From: Stutzerimonas stutzeri SDM-LAC
GTDB taxonomy: Bacteria; Pseudomonadota; Gammaproteobacteria; Pseudomonadales; Pseudomonadaceae
Direction: 5' to 3'
DNA: 40,002 nt
NCBI RefSeq assembly: GCF_000235745.1
Contig: NZ_AGSX01000084.1
Coordinates: 1-40,002, forward strand
Both the position numbers and the translations under genes were made by a program. The notes beneath the pieces are model-generated. The model did not search any database. It worked only from the letters and a program-made list of their open reading frames with translations, and had not been told where the DNA came from. Shown one piece after another: positions 1 through 9,431 of the stretch; the stretch's first letter is position 1; the number at the start of each line of letters is the position of its first letter.

Positions 1-3000
1 GTCCACCGCTTCGAGAACCTGGTAACCGAGCTCTTGCAGCACCTCGACCACCAGCATGCGCACCGCGGCTTCATCCTCGACCACAAGCACAGTTTCGTCG
101 GTCTGGGCGCCGCTGACGGCCACCGGCTTGCTGACTGGCTCTTCGATGTGCGCCATCTGTGTCCGGTTGCGCGGAAGGAACAAGGTGATCAGAGTGCCTT
201 GCCCCGGTGTACTGTCGATGCGCACATGGCCGCCGGTCTGCTTGACGAAGCCATAGACCATCGAAAGCCCAAGGCCCGTCCCCTGGCCGATAGGCTTGGT
301 GGTGAAGAACGGGTCGAACGCTTTTGCTACTACGTCAGCCGGCATGCCTGAACCGTTATCGGCCACGCTGAGCGTGACGTATTCGCCCGGTCCGGGGCCG
401 TCTGGCTGGGACGTGTTGATCTGTACCGAACCGGTTTGAATGATCAGCTTGCCGCCCTCGCTCATGGCATCGCGGGCGTTGATGACAAGGTTAAGCAGGG
501 CGTTCTCGAGCTGGTGCGCATCGGTGTACGCCAACCAGGGGCCTTCCTGCAGGCGGGTGTCAAACTCGATGTGCGCAGCCATGGTGCGGCGCAGCATGTC
601 CTCCATCGACTCGACCAACAGGTTGACGTTCACCGGTTGCGGGTCCAGCGATTGTCGTCGGGCGAATGCCAGCAGCCGGTGGGTCAACGCTGCGGCACGG
701 GTGGCGGAGCTCGCCGCCGCGTCGACATAAAGACCGAGGTCGTTTACCTGGCCGCTGGCGACCCGACGCTGAATCAAGTCGAGGGCGCCCAGCACACCGG
801 TCAGCATGTTGTTGAAGTCGTGCGCAAGGCCGCCAGTCAACTGGCCGATGGCTTCCATTTTCTGCGCGTGGCGCAACGTCTCTTCGGCGCGTTCACGCTC
901 GCCCATTTCCAGATGCAGCAGGTGGTTGATTTCGGCCAGCTCGCGGGTACGCTCGGCAACCCGCCGTTCGAGGTTGTCGTTCAGTTCGCGCAGCGCTTCC
1001 TCGGCGGCGACCTGGGCGGTGATGTCGGTGTTGGTGCCGAACCAGCGGGTTACCTGACCGAAGTCGTCGCGAATAGGCACCGCACGCGCGAGGAACCAGC
1101 GGTACTGGCCGCTCTTGCCGCGTAGCGGGAAAGTCTCTTCCCAGATCGAGCCGATTGCCACTGCGCGCTTCATCGAGGCGCTGACACGCTCGTGGTGATC
1201 GGGATGGTGCACCGAGCGCCAGCCCAAGGCGCGCATGGCTTCCAGCGTGGTGCCGGTGTAGTCGTACCAGCGCTTGTTGTACCAATAGATGCGGCCCGCG
1301 GGATCGGCCATCCAGGCGAATTGGCTCATGTTGTCGGCGAGGGTGCGGAACTGCTCCTCGCTGGCGCGCAGTGCACTTTCGGCGCGCATCCGCTCGTCGG
1401 CGGTCCAGGCACGGTCAGCGACTTCACGAATAAAGGAGATGTCTTCTTCGGCCCACTGCCGCGGCCGGTCCTGCAGCAGAATCAGGGCAGCGCTGAGGAC
1501 GCCCTGTTCCTGTAGCGGTACGCAGACCAGGCTTTGAATGCGCCGTAGCCGCAGGCTCGCTGCCTGCGCGGCGGTCCGTGGGTCGTGCAATACGTCTTCG
1601 ACCACCACCAACTCGTCGTGCTGCAGGTCGTAGATAAAGTCACCGTAGTCGGCAAAGCACATGCGCTCGCTGTAGTCGCCCAGGGCGCCATCGCTCCAGT
1701 AACGCTCGACGGTGGCGTGCTGCCCGCCCGGGTCGATCGACAGAAAGGCCGCGCGGGTCACCTGCAATGTGGTGCCCAGCGCTCGCACGGCAGCCGTGAC
1801 GATGGTGACGCTATCCGGTTGTCCGCGCAGCAGATCGCCCAGCTCCATCAACACCGACTGGCGCTGTTCGGTGATCTGGCGTTCCTGTATCTGCTCTTCG
1901 AGCAGCGCATTCATACGCAGCAGTTTCAAGGCAGCGTTGCGCTCGGCAGTAATGTCTCGGGCGGTGCCGAGCAGGCGGACCTTTCCCTCAGTGTCGAGCA
2001 GCCGTCGACCGCGGTTGGTCTGCCAGCGGAACTGGTCGTTGCGCTCGTCATAAACCCGGTATTCGAGGTTCAGCTCGCCGCCACCGACGCCGTCGAACGC
2101 GTTTCGGAAAGCTCGCAGCAGGGCTTGGCGGTCGTCGGCGTGAACCCGCGCGAGAAACTCCTCAACCGACAGCGCCGGCTCGCTCGGAGCGATCCCTGCG
2201 AGCGCCTTCAGCTGTGCATCCCAATGCAGCGAGTTGGTTTCGAGATCGTATTCCCAGATACCGATCGCAGCGATTTCGTTGGCCAGGCTCACGCGCTGTT
2301 CGGCTTCGAGCAAGGCCTCGCGCGCACGGGCCCGGTCGGCAGCGGCGCGGATGCGTTCGGCCACTTCGCGCACCAGGGAAATATCGGCCTGGCTCCAAGG
2401 GCGTGGCTGCTGGCTGCCAAACAACAGAAAGCCGCAGTTGGCTGTTTGCTGCAGCAGCGGTGCCAGCAGCAGGCTGCGATAGCCGAAATGCTCATGCAGC
2501 GCGCCGTAACCGCCATGACAATCAACCTCGTCGAGGAGGTCGTCGAACGGCACGATAAGGCCCTGCGACAAACGTAGACGCAACGGCTGCGCGCAAGCGC
2601 CCAGCGTGTAGGTGGCGAGCGGCTTGTCGGGGCCTTGCGTCCAATGTCCATCGACGATCAGGTTATCCAGCTCGTCCAGGTGCCCCTGATAGATGCACTC
2701 TGCGCCCATCAGCGGCCCAAGCTGGTCGGCCATGATGTCGGCCAGCTCGATACGGCTACCGCTGTCCTGCAGATGATCGCTGAGTTCGAGCAGGTAGGAT
2801 TGCTGGGCTTCGCCGCGGGTTCGCTCGCTGATGTCCGTGAAGGTGCAGATAGCGCCTTGCAGCACATTGTCCCGGTACAGCGGGGCGACCCGGTACTCGA
2901 CTGGCAGGCTGCTGCCATCCGCTCGATAGAACAGCTCGTACTCGATGTGCGCCGGCTCGCCGTTTCTGGCGGTGCGCAGAATCGGGCATTCCTCGAGCGG

Positions 3001-4428
3001 ATAAGGCGAGCCGTCCGGATGGCTATGGTGAATGACCGGGTGCAACTGCCGACCAAGCACTTCTTCCTTGCTGGCGAATCCGAGCAGTTTGACGAATGCC
3101 TCGTTGCAGAGGGTCACCAACCCCTGGGTGTCAATGGAATAGAAGCCTTCGCTGGCCGCGTCCAGCAGGCTGCGGGTGAACGCCTCGCTTTCCAGTCGCT
3201 TGATCTCCGCCAGGCGCCGCTCGTGGATATCCTGCGCCACCAGTACCCAGTGCAGCAGCCGGCCATCGCGGTCATAGACGGGCGCCCCGCTACCCTGGAA
3301 CCAGCGCGGGCTGCCGTCGGCTGCAAGCAGCGGTACTTCGAAGCTGCCAGCGTGCCCGGATTTCAAGGCGCCTTGCCATTGCTTCAGCACGGCGTCGCGG
3401 TGTTCCGGCGCCACCGCCGGCAGCCAGCCCATGCCGGCCGAGGCTTCGGCACTCAGGCCGGTAAAGTCACACCAGTAGCCGTTGCAGAAGATCAGCTGCC
3501 CGTCGGCGTCGCACTGCCAGATGACCTGAGGACTCAAGTCGACAAGCGCCCGGTAGCGCTCTTCGGCTTCGCGAATAGTTGCCTGCTCATGAAGGCGTTC
3601 AGTCAGATCACGCAGGATTTGAACGAATCCGAGATGCTGGCCGCGGTTGTCCTTGAGTGGCATCTGCACGCCGCTGGCCCAGAATCGACTGCCGTCCTTG
3701 CGCACATGCCAGCGTTCGTTCATCGCCGATCCGTCGCGCGCGGCAATGGCCATTTCCTTCTCAGGCACACCGCTCGCAAGGTCTTCCTCGACATAAAATC
3801 GCGATGCCGGGCGGCCGATGGCCTCGTGCGGTTGCCAACCGAGGATGCGTTCGGCGCCCTGATTCCAGCTGGTGATCTGACCCTTGGCGTCAGTGGTGAG
3901 AATCGCATAGTCGACGGCGCTGTCGATGATCTGCCGGTTGCACTCGTTGGCTTCACGGTTGCGCCGCAGCTCCAGCAGCGCCATGACCTGACGAGCCAGC
4001 GCCTGCAGATGGGCGCATTGGCGCTCCGACAGCTGCCGCGGCTGGCTGTCCAGAACACAGAGGGTGCCGAGCGGCAGGCCATCGGCGGTGCGCAGGACTG
4101 CTGCGGCATAGAAGCCGGTCATGCCGTTGGCCAGCGGCTGGCTGCTCAGGTCCTCGATGATCAGTGGTTCGGTGCATTCAATAGCGCGGGAACAGAGCGT
4201 TTCGCCTCGAGGGCGGTTGCCGTTCTCGACGTTGACCGAGGCCTTAATCCACTGGCGGTCCTTGTCGACGAACACAATGGCGGCGCTGGGCGTCGCACAC
4301 AGCTCGGCAGCAAGCAGCACCAGATCGTCGAAGGCTGCCTCGGCGGGGGTGTCGAGGATGCGGTATCGGGCCAGGGCTGCCAGTCGGTCAGCTTCCTTCC
4401 AAGTATTGCTAGTGTTTTTCTTCTTCAA
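1..4428 (-). CDS. Multi-sensor GAF/PAS hybrid histidine kinase with C-terminal receiver domain (3' end outside window)
   Basis: Hybrid two-component sensor kinase, probably soluble because no membrane segment is seen. One unbroken reverse-strand frame of 1476 codons runs to the left edge. Approximate domain order by residue: GAF 10-155, PAS 160-280, PAS 290-410, PAS 413-533, GAF 547-693, PAS 710-833, GAF 853-1010, PAS 1017-1140, a coiled-coil linker, HisKA with phospho-acceptor His1203 in the motif [10 protein letters not shown], then HATPase_c with N-box [10 protein letters not shown] near 1313 and a [10 protein letters not shown]-box. The receiver domain starts near 1445 ([10 protein letters not shown]) and is cut off, so its phospho-Asp is not visible. 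No ATG precedes the GAF domain; TTG at 4428 is the best start seen, without a strong ribosome site. The ligand is unknown. Family knowledge suggests cytosolic signals such as redox state, light or small molecules, but nothing here decides between them. Confidence 0.9.
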   Translation of the reverse strand, partial: MKKKNTSNTWKEADRLAALARYRILDTPAEAAFDDLVLLAAELCATPSAAIVFVDKDRQWIKASVNVENGNRPRGETLCSRAIECTEPLIIEDLSSQPLANGMTGFYAAAVLRTADGLPLGTLCVLDSQPRQLSERQCAHLQALARQVMALLELRRNREANECNRQIIDSAVDYAILTTDAKGQITSWNQGAERILGWQPHEAIGRPASRFYVEEDLASGVPEKEMAIAARDGSAMNERWHVRKDGSRFWASGVQMPLKDNRGQHLGFVQILRDLTERLHEQATIREAEERYRALVDLSPQVIWQCDADGQLIFCNGYWCDFTGLSAEASAGMGWLPAVAPEHRDAVLKQWQGALKSGHAGSFEVPLLAADGSPRWFQGSGAPVYDRDGRLLHWVLVAQDIHERRLAEIKRLESEAFTRSLLDAASEGFYSIDTQGLVTLCNEAFVKLLGFASKEEVLGRQLHPVIHHSHPDGSPYPLEECPILRTARNGEPAHIEYELFYRADGSSLPVEYRVAPLYRDNVLQGAICTFTDISERTRGEAQQSYLLELSDHLQDSGSRIELADIMADQLGPLMGAECIYQGHLDELDNLIVDGHWTQGPDKPLATYTLGACAQPLRLRLSQGLIVPFDDLLDEVDCHGGYGALHEHFGYRSLLLAPLLQQTANCGFLLFGSQQPRPWSQADISLVREVAERIRAAADRARAREALLEAEQRVSLANEIAAIGIWEYDLETNSLHWDAQLKALAGIAPSEPALSVEEFLARVHADDRQALLRAFRNAFDGVGGGELNLEYRVYDERNDQFRWQTNRGRRLLDTEGKVRLLGTARDITAERNAALKLLRMNALLEEQIQERQITEQRQSVLMELGDLLRGQPDSVTIVTAAVRALGTTLQVTRAAFLSIDPGGQHATVERYWSDGALGDYSERMCFADYGDFIYDLQHDELVVVEDVLHDPRTAAQAASLRLRRIQSLVCVPLQEQGVLSAALILLQDRPRQWAEEDISFIREVADRAWTADERMRAESALRASEEQFRTLADNMSQFAWMADPAGRIYWYNKRWYDYTGTTLEAMRALGWRSVHHPDHHERVSASMKRAVAIGSIWEETFPLRGKSGQYRWFLARAVPIRDDFGQVTRWFGTNTDITAQVAAEEALRELNDNLERRVAERTRELAEINHLLHLEMGERERAEETLRHAQKMEAIGQLTGGLAHDFNNMLTGVLGALDLIQRRVASGQVNDLGLYVDAAASSATRAAALTHRLLAFARRQSLDPQPVNVNLLVESMEDMLRRTMAAHIEFDTRLQEGPWLAYTDAHQLENALLNLVINARDAMSEGGKLIIQTGSVQINTSQPDGPGPGEYVTLSVADNGSGMPADVVAKAFDPFFTTKPIGQGTGLGLSMVYGFVKQTGGHVRIDSTPGQGTLITLFLPRNRTQMAHIEEPVSKPVAVSGAQTDETVLVVEDEAAVRMLVVEVLQELGYQVLEAVD

Positions 4429-4567
4429 AACGTCTGCTCGGCTATCCGTGGCGGCAACGATCTTGGTGTTCCAGGCTGCGGCGACCGAGCGCTTGCAATA
4501 GCGAGACAGCGGCGCGAATGCAGGCGGTTGATGCTGTGCAAGATACCTGTGTAGGCCTCTATGGCAA

Positions 4568-4583
4568 GTAGACCTCGGTCTAC
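4568..4583. promoter_or_regulatory. 7-bp inverted repeat between the hybrid kinase and the L,D-transpeptidase
   Basis: Perfect arms GTAGACC and GGTCTAC are separated by 2 bp, about 140 bp upstream of the kinase start and 70 bp past the transpeptidase stop. The very short spacer suits a dimeric protein-binding site better than a terminator, and no T-run follows. The rest of 4429-4651 shows no gene. Confidence 0.35.
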
Positions 4584-4651
4584 GGGCAATCTGCCAGAGC
4601 CGTCGGTCTGGTCTTGGGCGGTGGCTCCCAACTCGTCGCGGTAGCTTGGCG

Positions 4652-6277
4652 TCAGTGCGAATTGGCGGCTGGGTCGGCGGCTTGCAACGCTGCCAGCAGC
4701 CGTCGGTCACGATGATAGACGTCGGGGCGATAGCGCGGCAGGCCGCGGCTGTCGGCCTCGGCTGTCCAGTACGCCAGGAGTATAGGCGTGGGCTCTGCCA
4801 GCCGGTACTCGTAAGTCTGTCCGGTTTCAAGCAATTGGGCGACGCGCTCGCGCTCGTCTCCACTCAACAACAAGTCGACCAGTTGCATTACCGATTCGAC
4901 CCTAACGCAGCCCGAACTGAACGTCCGCTGCGAGCGTGCGAACAGGCCTTGGCTAGGCGTGTCGTGCAGGTAGATGGAATAAGGGTTGGCGAAACGGATA
5001 ACCAGCCGCCCGAGTGGATTGTCTGGCCCGGCGGCCTGGCGCAGCAGGATCCGCCCCGGATTGCTCCAGTCGATCGTAGCCGGATCGAGTACCTGGCCCT
5101 GATAGTCGAGTACCTGCATGTTGTGTTGCGCAAGGTAATCCAGGTTTTCGCGGATCTGCGGCAGCTTGTCCTCGCGCAGGATGGTCGGCGGTACCGTCCA
5201 GGTCGGGTTGAGGGTGATTCGCGTGACCGTCGACTTTATGGATGGGGTTTGCCGCGTATCACGGCCTACCTGGGTACGTGCTTCCCATCGAGGGCTGTTG
5301 TCGCGGATGTAGATCACCCGTCCGCCCGCGATATCGACCAGCAGCGAACGCGGCTCGATGTCAGCGGACAGCCAGCGGAACCGCTCCAGATTGACCCGCA
5401 GCTGATTCAGCCGGTCGGTTGGCGTGGCGTTCAGTTCGGTCAGGGTACCGGCGCCGAGAACGCCATCGTCCTGGAGGGCGTGGCGACGCTGAAAAGCCTT
5501 GAGCGCGTCCACCAGCGGGGCGCTGTAGCGAACGTCGCTGTCGCCCGGCACGACAGCCGCAGCGGGCAGGTAGCCGTCTGCGCTCAAACGCTGGCGCAGC
5601 AGGGGCACACGCGGGTCCGACATGCCTGGGCGCAAAGCCGGACCGGCGGGGATCGGCTGCCACACGGGCACGGGCTGATCACGCAGTCGCGCATAGGCCT
5701 TGCGCAAGTTGTTGTACTGCTCAAGCGACGGACGCGCTTTATTGAAGGCGTGTTCCAGCTGCTTCAGCCCATCGCGGGCTATCGCCATCAGCTGAGCTTC
5801 GGCCAGTGCCGTCTCGTCTGCATCAGCGCTGTGCCAGACGGGCTCGATGCGGTCCTGCGACAAGCGGCCTTGCGCCAGGTGACCCAGGGCGGACAGGTAG
5901 GCATGGCTGGCCAGTACATCGCTGCAGGCGCGGTGCAGCGGCTCGTCCGTGGCGGTGTGCATCGCCCGACGAATGGTTTCGGGGTGGTAAGTGGCAGGTT
6001 CGAGCCCATCGTTCGCCAGCGCTTCGAGCTGTTCCAACAGCGCGTCAATCTGCGCATAAGAGGTCCACAACACCTCGTAGTGCTTGCGCTGGTAAAGCTC
6101 GGATAGCCGTGCCAGAGCGGTTGCGTCCAGATCCGACAGAGGCTGGCCGCAGGCATTTGGGAGGTTCTGCAAGACGTCCTGAACGGGCCTGGCGGACTCC
6201 GCTACAGGTTCTGCCATCGCCAGCCATGGCGCCAGCAACAGCGTGAAGAACAGGCCCGATGTATGTTTTTTGTACAA
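4652..6277 (-). CDS. Murein L,D-transpeptidase, YcbB/LdtD type (PG-binding plus YkuD domains)
   Basis: Periplasmic enzyme that would form 3-3 crosslinks between meso-diaminopimelate residues of peptidoglycan. After a signal peptide (hydrophobic GLFFTLLLAPWLAMA near the start) come an N-terminal scaffold domain, a peptidoglycan-binding repeat around VPLLRQRLSADGYLP to LQDDGVLGAGTL, and a YkuD domain with catalytic His438 (YLHDTP) and Cys457 in SSGCVRVE. This domain set and length of about 540 residues match LdtD/YcbB. Start chosen at TTG 6277, with AGGAG 7 bases upstream. The adjacent GTG at 6280 lies only 4 bases from that site, and ATG at 6349 would put about 24 residues before the signal peptide with no ribosome site. 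The neighbouring divergent gene is another YkuD-superfamily enzyme. Confidence 0.9.
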   Translation of the reverse strand: MYKKHTSGLFFTLLLAPWLAMAEPVAESARPVQDVLQNLPNACGQPLSDLDATALARLSELYQRKHYEVLWTSYAQIDALLEQLEALANDGLEPATYHPETIRRAMHTATDEPLHRACSDVLASHAYLSALGHLAQGRLSQDRIEPVWHSADADETALAEAQLMAIARDGLKQLEHAFNKARPSLEQYNNLRKAYARLRDQPVPVWQPIPAGPALRPGMSDPRVPLLRQRLSADGYLPAAAVVPGDSDVRYSAPLVDALKAFQRRHALQDDGVLGAGTLTELNATPTDRLNQLRVNLERFRWLSADIEPRSLLVDIAGGRVIYIRDNSPRWEARTQVGRDTRQTPSIKSTVTRITLNPTWTVPPTILREDKLPQIRENLDYLAQHNMQVLDYQGQVLDPATIDWSNPGRILLRQAAGPDNPLGRLVIRFANPYSIYLHDTPSQGLFARSQRTFSSGCVRVESVMQLVDLLLSGDERERVAQLLETGQTYEYRLAEPTPILLAYWTAEADSRGLPRYRPDVYHRDRRLLAALQAADPAANSH

Positions 6278-6377
6278 CACTTCACTCCTGGCGGTCCTGC
6301 CGACTGCTAGACTCCGCCGCTGAACAAGCCACGGTGCCTGGGAAAACATGCCCGTTCAGGCTACTAGAACATGATGT

Positions 6378-6414
6378 ATCAGACGACGTGGGAGCGATTC
6401 AGGTCCCGTCTGAT
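6378..6414. promoter_or_regulatory. Inverted repeat in the divergent transpeptidase intergenic region
   Basis: Arms ATCAGACG (6378-6385) and CGTCTGAT (6407-6414) flank a 21-bp spacer in the 236-bp gap between the two divergent L,D-transpeptidase genes. It is followed by AT-rich sequence typical of a promoter (6414-6436). It could be an operator acting on both genes or a leader hairpin; the sequence does not decide. Confidence 0.35.
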
Positions 6415-6513
6415 TTAACTTCGCTACTTTAATTATTGCTTGGACCTGTAGCGAGCAGGGGGCGTCGGTCGGCAGGACGATCGGCATTGGCGCCCGCCGA
6501 GGTTAATCTGCAA

Positions 6514-7221
6514 ATGATGGTTTCGCTTCGCCGCCTCTGTCTGGCCGCCGGCTTGCTTGTGTCTATGCCGCTGCTGGCCGCTCCGCCTGCTCATCAGCCG
6601 CTGGTGGACAATCTATCCCGCGTGGCGCCGACACTCGATCCCGTGGTGTTGACCCATGCCGTCGCAGCCATGCAGTGCGCTGTGAATCATGGCGCGACGC
6701 CGGCTAAACGTTTGGCGGTCATCGATTTCTCCCTGCCTTCATCCGAGCGCCGACTGTGGATTTTCGACCTGCAGCGCGGGCGTTTGTTGCTCAAGGATTT
6801 CGTCGCGCACGGCAACGGATCGGGTGAAAACCAGGCCACCCGTTTCTCAAATGTGGAGGGTAGCCACCAGTCGAGTCTCGGTCTGTTCCGCACCGCCGAG
6901 AGTTACAGCGGCAAGCACGGCTACTCGCTGCGCATGGATGGCCTCGAGCCCGGCGTGAACGACTTGGCGCGCGAGCGGGCGATCGTCATCCATCCGGCCG
7001 ACTACGTGAATCCCGCCTGGATCGCGACTCAGGGCCGCATCGGCCGCAGCCAGGGCTGCCCGGCGGTGCGCCCGGAAGTGGCGCGCATGGTGGTCGATAG
7101 CCTGAAGGGCGGGCAGTTCATGTTCTCCTGGTATCCGGACCAGCAATGGCTGCAATCGTCGGCCTATCTGAACTGCGAACCGTCGCGGGTCGCGGGGATA
7201 TTGGCGGCGAGAGAGGGATAG
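6514..7221 (+). CDS. Murein L,D-transpeptidase catalytic domain family protein (YkuD_2 type)
   Basis: Small exported protein of about 235 residues with a signal peptide (RRLCLAAGLLVSMPLLAAP). A YkuD-like catalytic domain follows, with His160 in IVIHPADYV and Cys182 in SQGCPAV. The segment GSHQSSLGLFRTAESYSG is typical of the YkuD_2 family. Members are thought to act on peptidoglycan, but their reaction is much less well established than that of YcbB. The ATG at 6514 immediately precedes the signal peptide; an open frame extends upstream to 6436 but adds a basic, unlikely N-terminus. It is divergent from the YcbB-type enzyme, so the two may share control. Confidence 0.85.
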   Translation: MMVSLRRLCLAAGLLVSMPLLAAPPAHQPLVDNLSRVAPTLDPVVLTHAVAAMQCAVNHGATPAKRLAVIDFSLPSSERRLWIFDLQRGRLLLKDFVAHGNGSGENQATRFSNVEGSHQSSLGLFRTAESYSGKHGYSLRMDGLEPGVNDLARERAIVIHPADYVNPAWIATQGRIGRSQGCPAVRPEVARMVVDSLKGGQFMFSWYPDQQWLQSSAYLNCEPSRVAGILAAREG

Positions 7222-7307
7222 ACGGCCGACAAGCGCGCTGGAGGTTCAAAGCTGAACGAAAAACGCGCTCCGAGTAGTCGGGTACGACGTTCCAATCTGC
7301 AAGCTGG

Positions 7308-7345
7308 CGTAGGGTGGATCACGCTCCACCGATCCACCGAACGGA
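7308..7345. repeat. REP-like inverted repeat
   Basis: GGTGGATC (7313-7320) and GATCCACC (7331-7338) form an 8-bp hairpin within a GTAGGGTGGATCACGC context. From memory, this kind of element is dispersed in many copies in Pseudomonas stutzeri and P. mendocina-like genomes. It lies between the converging YkuD_2 and GspE-like genes. Confidence 0.5.
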
Positions 7346-7399
7346 GTTGTCCTGGTGTAAAAAGCGGCGTCCACCCCAGGATCGCCTCCAGCCTGCTTC

Positions 7400-9184
7400 C
7401 TATTTCTGCTCACTCTGCGGCGTGACCCGCAGCACTTCTTCCAGCGTGGTCAGCCCCGCCGCAATTTTCTGCGCGCCCGAGAGCCGCAAGCTGTGCATGC
7501 CGTCCTTGAAGGCCTGGCGGCGCAGGGCGATGAGGTCGGTATCGGCAGTGATCAGCGGTTTTATCGCATCGTTGAGCAGCATGATCTCGTAAACACCCGC
7601 GCGTCCACGGTAGCCGGTGTCGCGGCATTCGATACAACCAACGGCCTGGTGCGCGTTGCTCGGCAGCGGCGCATTCCAGGGCTTGGTCAACGCCTGCCAG
7701 TCATCCGCATCCAACTGCACCGGTGCCTTGCAATGCGGGCACAGCGTGCGCACCAGGCGCTGGGCCATGACGCCCAGGAGCGTCGCGCGCAACAGGTAGT
7801 GCGGCACGCCCAGCTCCAGCAGACGGGTGATGGCCGATGGCGCGTCGTTGGTGTGCAGCGTGGAGAGCACCAGATGCCCGGTCAGCGCCGCCTGGATCGC
7901 CATCTCGGCTGTCTCCAGGTCGCGAATTTCGCCAACCATGATGATGTCCGGGTCCTGGCGCATCAGCGCGCGCACGCCACTGGCGAAGGTCAGGTCGATG
8001 TTGTGCTGCACCTGCATCTGGTTGAAGGCGCCCTCGATCATCTCGATCGGGTCCTCGATGGTGCAGACGTTCACCTCGGGCGTCGCCAGCTGCTTGAGGG
8101 TGGTGTAGAGCGTCGTGGTCTTGCCCGAGCCGGTGGGGCCGGTGACCAGGATGATGCCGTTGGGCTGGCCGGTCATGCTCTGCCAGCGGCGCAGGTCCTC
8201 GGCGGAAAAGCCCAGCTGATCGAAGCCCTTGAGCAGCACCTCCGGGTCGAAGATTCGCATCACCATCTTCTCGCCGAACGCGGTCGGCAGGGTCGACAGA
8301 CGCAGTTCCACCTCGCCGCCGTCCGGTGTCTTGGTCTTGACCCGGCCGTCCTGCGGCTTGCGCTTTTCCGCGACGTTCATTCGCCCGAGCGTCTTCAGCC
8401 GGCTGACCACCGCCATCGCCACCTGAGGCGGGAACTGATAGACGTTGTGCAGCACGCCGTCGATGCGAAAGCGCACGCTGCCCTGCTCGCGGCGTGGCTC
8501 GATGTGGATATCGCTGGCGCGCTGATCGAAGGCGTACTGGAACAACCAGTCGACGATATTGACGATGTGCGAGTCGTTGGCATCCGGCTCCTGGTCGCTG
8601 GCGCCGAGGTTGAGCAGCTGTTCGAAATTGCCGGCGCCGCTGACCTTCTGGTCGTTAGCGGTGGCGCCGCTGACCGACTTGGCCAGGCGGTAGAACTCCA
8701 CGGTGAAGCGCTGCAGGTCGACCGGATTGGCGACGACCCGTTTGATCGGGCGCTTGAGCACGTGGGTGAGGTTGGCTTCCCAGCTCTTCACGAACGGCTG
8801 GCTGCTGGCGATGGTCACCGCCGAGCTGTCCACCGCCACGGCAAGGATCTTGTGCCGCTGGGCGAACGCGTAGGACATCAGCGGCGTGACCGCGGCGACG
8901 TTGATCTTCAGCGGGTCGATGCGCAGATAGGGTTGTCCGGCCTGTTCAGCGAGCCAGACGGTGAGCGTTTCCAGATCGAGTTTCTTGCCGGGCCGCGCCA
9001 AGTCGTCCAGCTGCTGGGCACCCAGGAACTCCAGCGGATGCTGCTGGCTGTTTGCTGAACTGCGCCGCAGGGTCATGCACTGCTCGGCGGTTTCCTGCGA
9101 CAGTCTCGCCTGGGCGACCAGATCGCGCAGCAAATCGTTGAGGTCGAGAAAGCGGTCCTGGGTGGGCGAGTTCAGCACGGACAT
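7400..9184 (-). CDS. GspE/PulE-family secretion or pilus-type ATPase (orphan)
   Basis: Hexameric ATPase of the type II secretion/type IV pilus superfamily, 594 residues. Visible parts are an N-terminal MshE/GspE-N-like domain; Walker A GPTGSGKTTT near 346-354; an aspartate box and Walker B (IIMVGEIRDLETAE near 413); a His box (LVLSTLHTND); and a four-cysteine zinc motif (CPHC near 480, CIEC near 516). All catalytic motifs are intact. No other gsp or pil genes lie next to it, so its machine is unknown. From memory PAO1 has a similar solitary ATPase (PA5210) in the same position. ATG start at 9184. It reads in the same direction as the CYTH-CHAD gene, 248 bp further upstream. Confidence 0.9.
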   Translation of the reverse strand: MSVLNSPTQDRFLDLNDLLRDLVAQARLSQETAEQCMTLRRSSANSQQHPLEFLGAQQLDDLARPGKKLDLETLTVWLAEQAGQPYLRIDPLKINVAAVTPLMSYAFAQRHKILAVAVDSSAVTIASSQPFVKSWEANLTHVLKRPIKRVVANPVDLQRFTVEFYRLAKSVSGATANDQKVSGAGNFEQLLNLGASDQEPDANDSHIVNIVDWLFQYAFDQRASDIHIEPRREQGSVRFRIDGVLHNVYQFPPQVAMAVVSRLKTLGRMNVAEKRKPQDGRVKTKTPDGGEVELRLSTLPTAFGEKMVMRIFDPEVLLKGFDQLGFSAEDLRRWQSMTGQPNGIILVTGPTGSGKTTTLYTTLKQLATPEVNVCTIEDPIEMIEGAFNQMQVQHNIDLTFASGVRALMRQDPDIIMVGEIRDLETAEMAIQAALTGHLVLSTLHTNDAPSAITRLLELGVPHYLLRATLLGVMAQRLVRTLCPHCKAPVQLDADDWQALTKPWNAPLPSNAHQAVGCIECRDTGYRGRAGVYEIMLLNDAIKPLITADTDLIALRRQAFKDGMHSLRLSGAQKIAAGLTTLEEVLRVTPQSEQK

Positions 9185-9334
9185 GGGGCCCTTCGGTCAT
9201 GGCGGAGACGAAGACCAAGCTTGCCGTTAAAACCGCGCGTTGTCTGCCTGGCCGGTTCAACTTTGAGGGAGCGGCCGCCTGAAGGTCGGTGGAGGCACCG
9301 CCGCTTGATAGCCAGGTTTCTGTGGGTCGGCTTC

Positions 9335-9401
9335 AGCCCACCAGCGCTCGGGGACGGGCATCGCCCAGCGTAACTGGGCGGTTTGCGGTAACCGGTGGGC
9401 T
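9335..9401. repeat. Nested inverted repeat (cruciform-like) after the CYTH-CHAD gene
   Basis: Outer arms AGCCCACC (9335-9342) and GGTGGGCT (9394-9401) enclose an inner hairpin, CGCCCAG and CTGGGCG (9362-9368 and 9374-9380) with a 5-base loop. It lies just downstream of the CYTH-CHAD stop and upstream of the GspE-like gene. It could work as a transcription terminator or be a dispersed repeat; no T-run is present. Confidence 0.45.
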
Positions 9402-9431
9402 AGAACCAGCGTACGCTAGGCGCCGGCCTCG

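Noticed and set aside
1585-4554. Long plus-strand open frames at 1585-2577 and 2635-4554
   Set aside because: They oppose the continuous GAF/PAS kinase frame, show no recognisable domains, and reflect GC-rich codon bias of the opposite strand.
4646-6106. Plus-strand open frame opposite the YcbB-type transpeptidase
   Set aside because: The minus-strand frame has clear signal peptide and YkuD motifs; this one has none.
7493-9058. Plus-strand open frame opposite the GspE-like ATPase
   Set aside because: The opposite strand carries intact Walker motifs.
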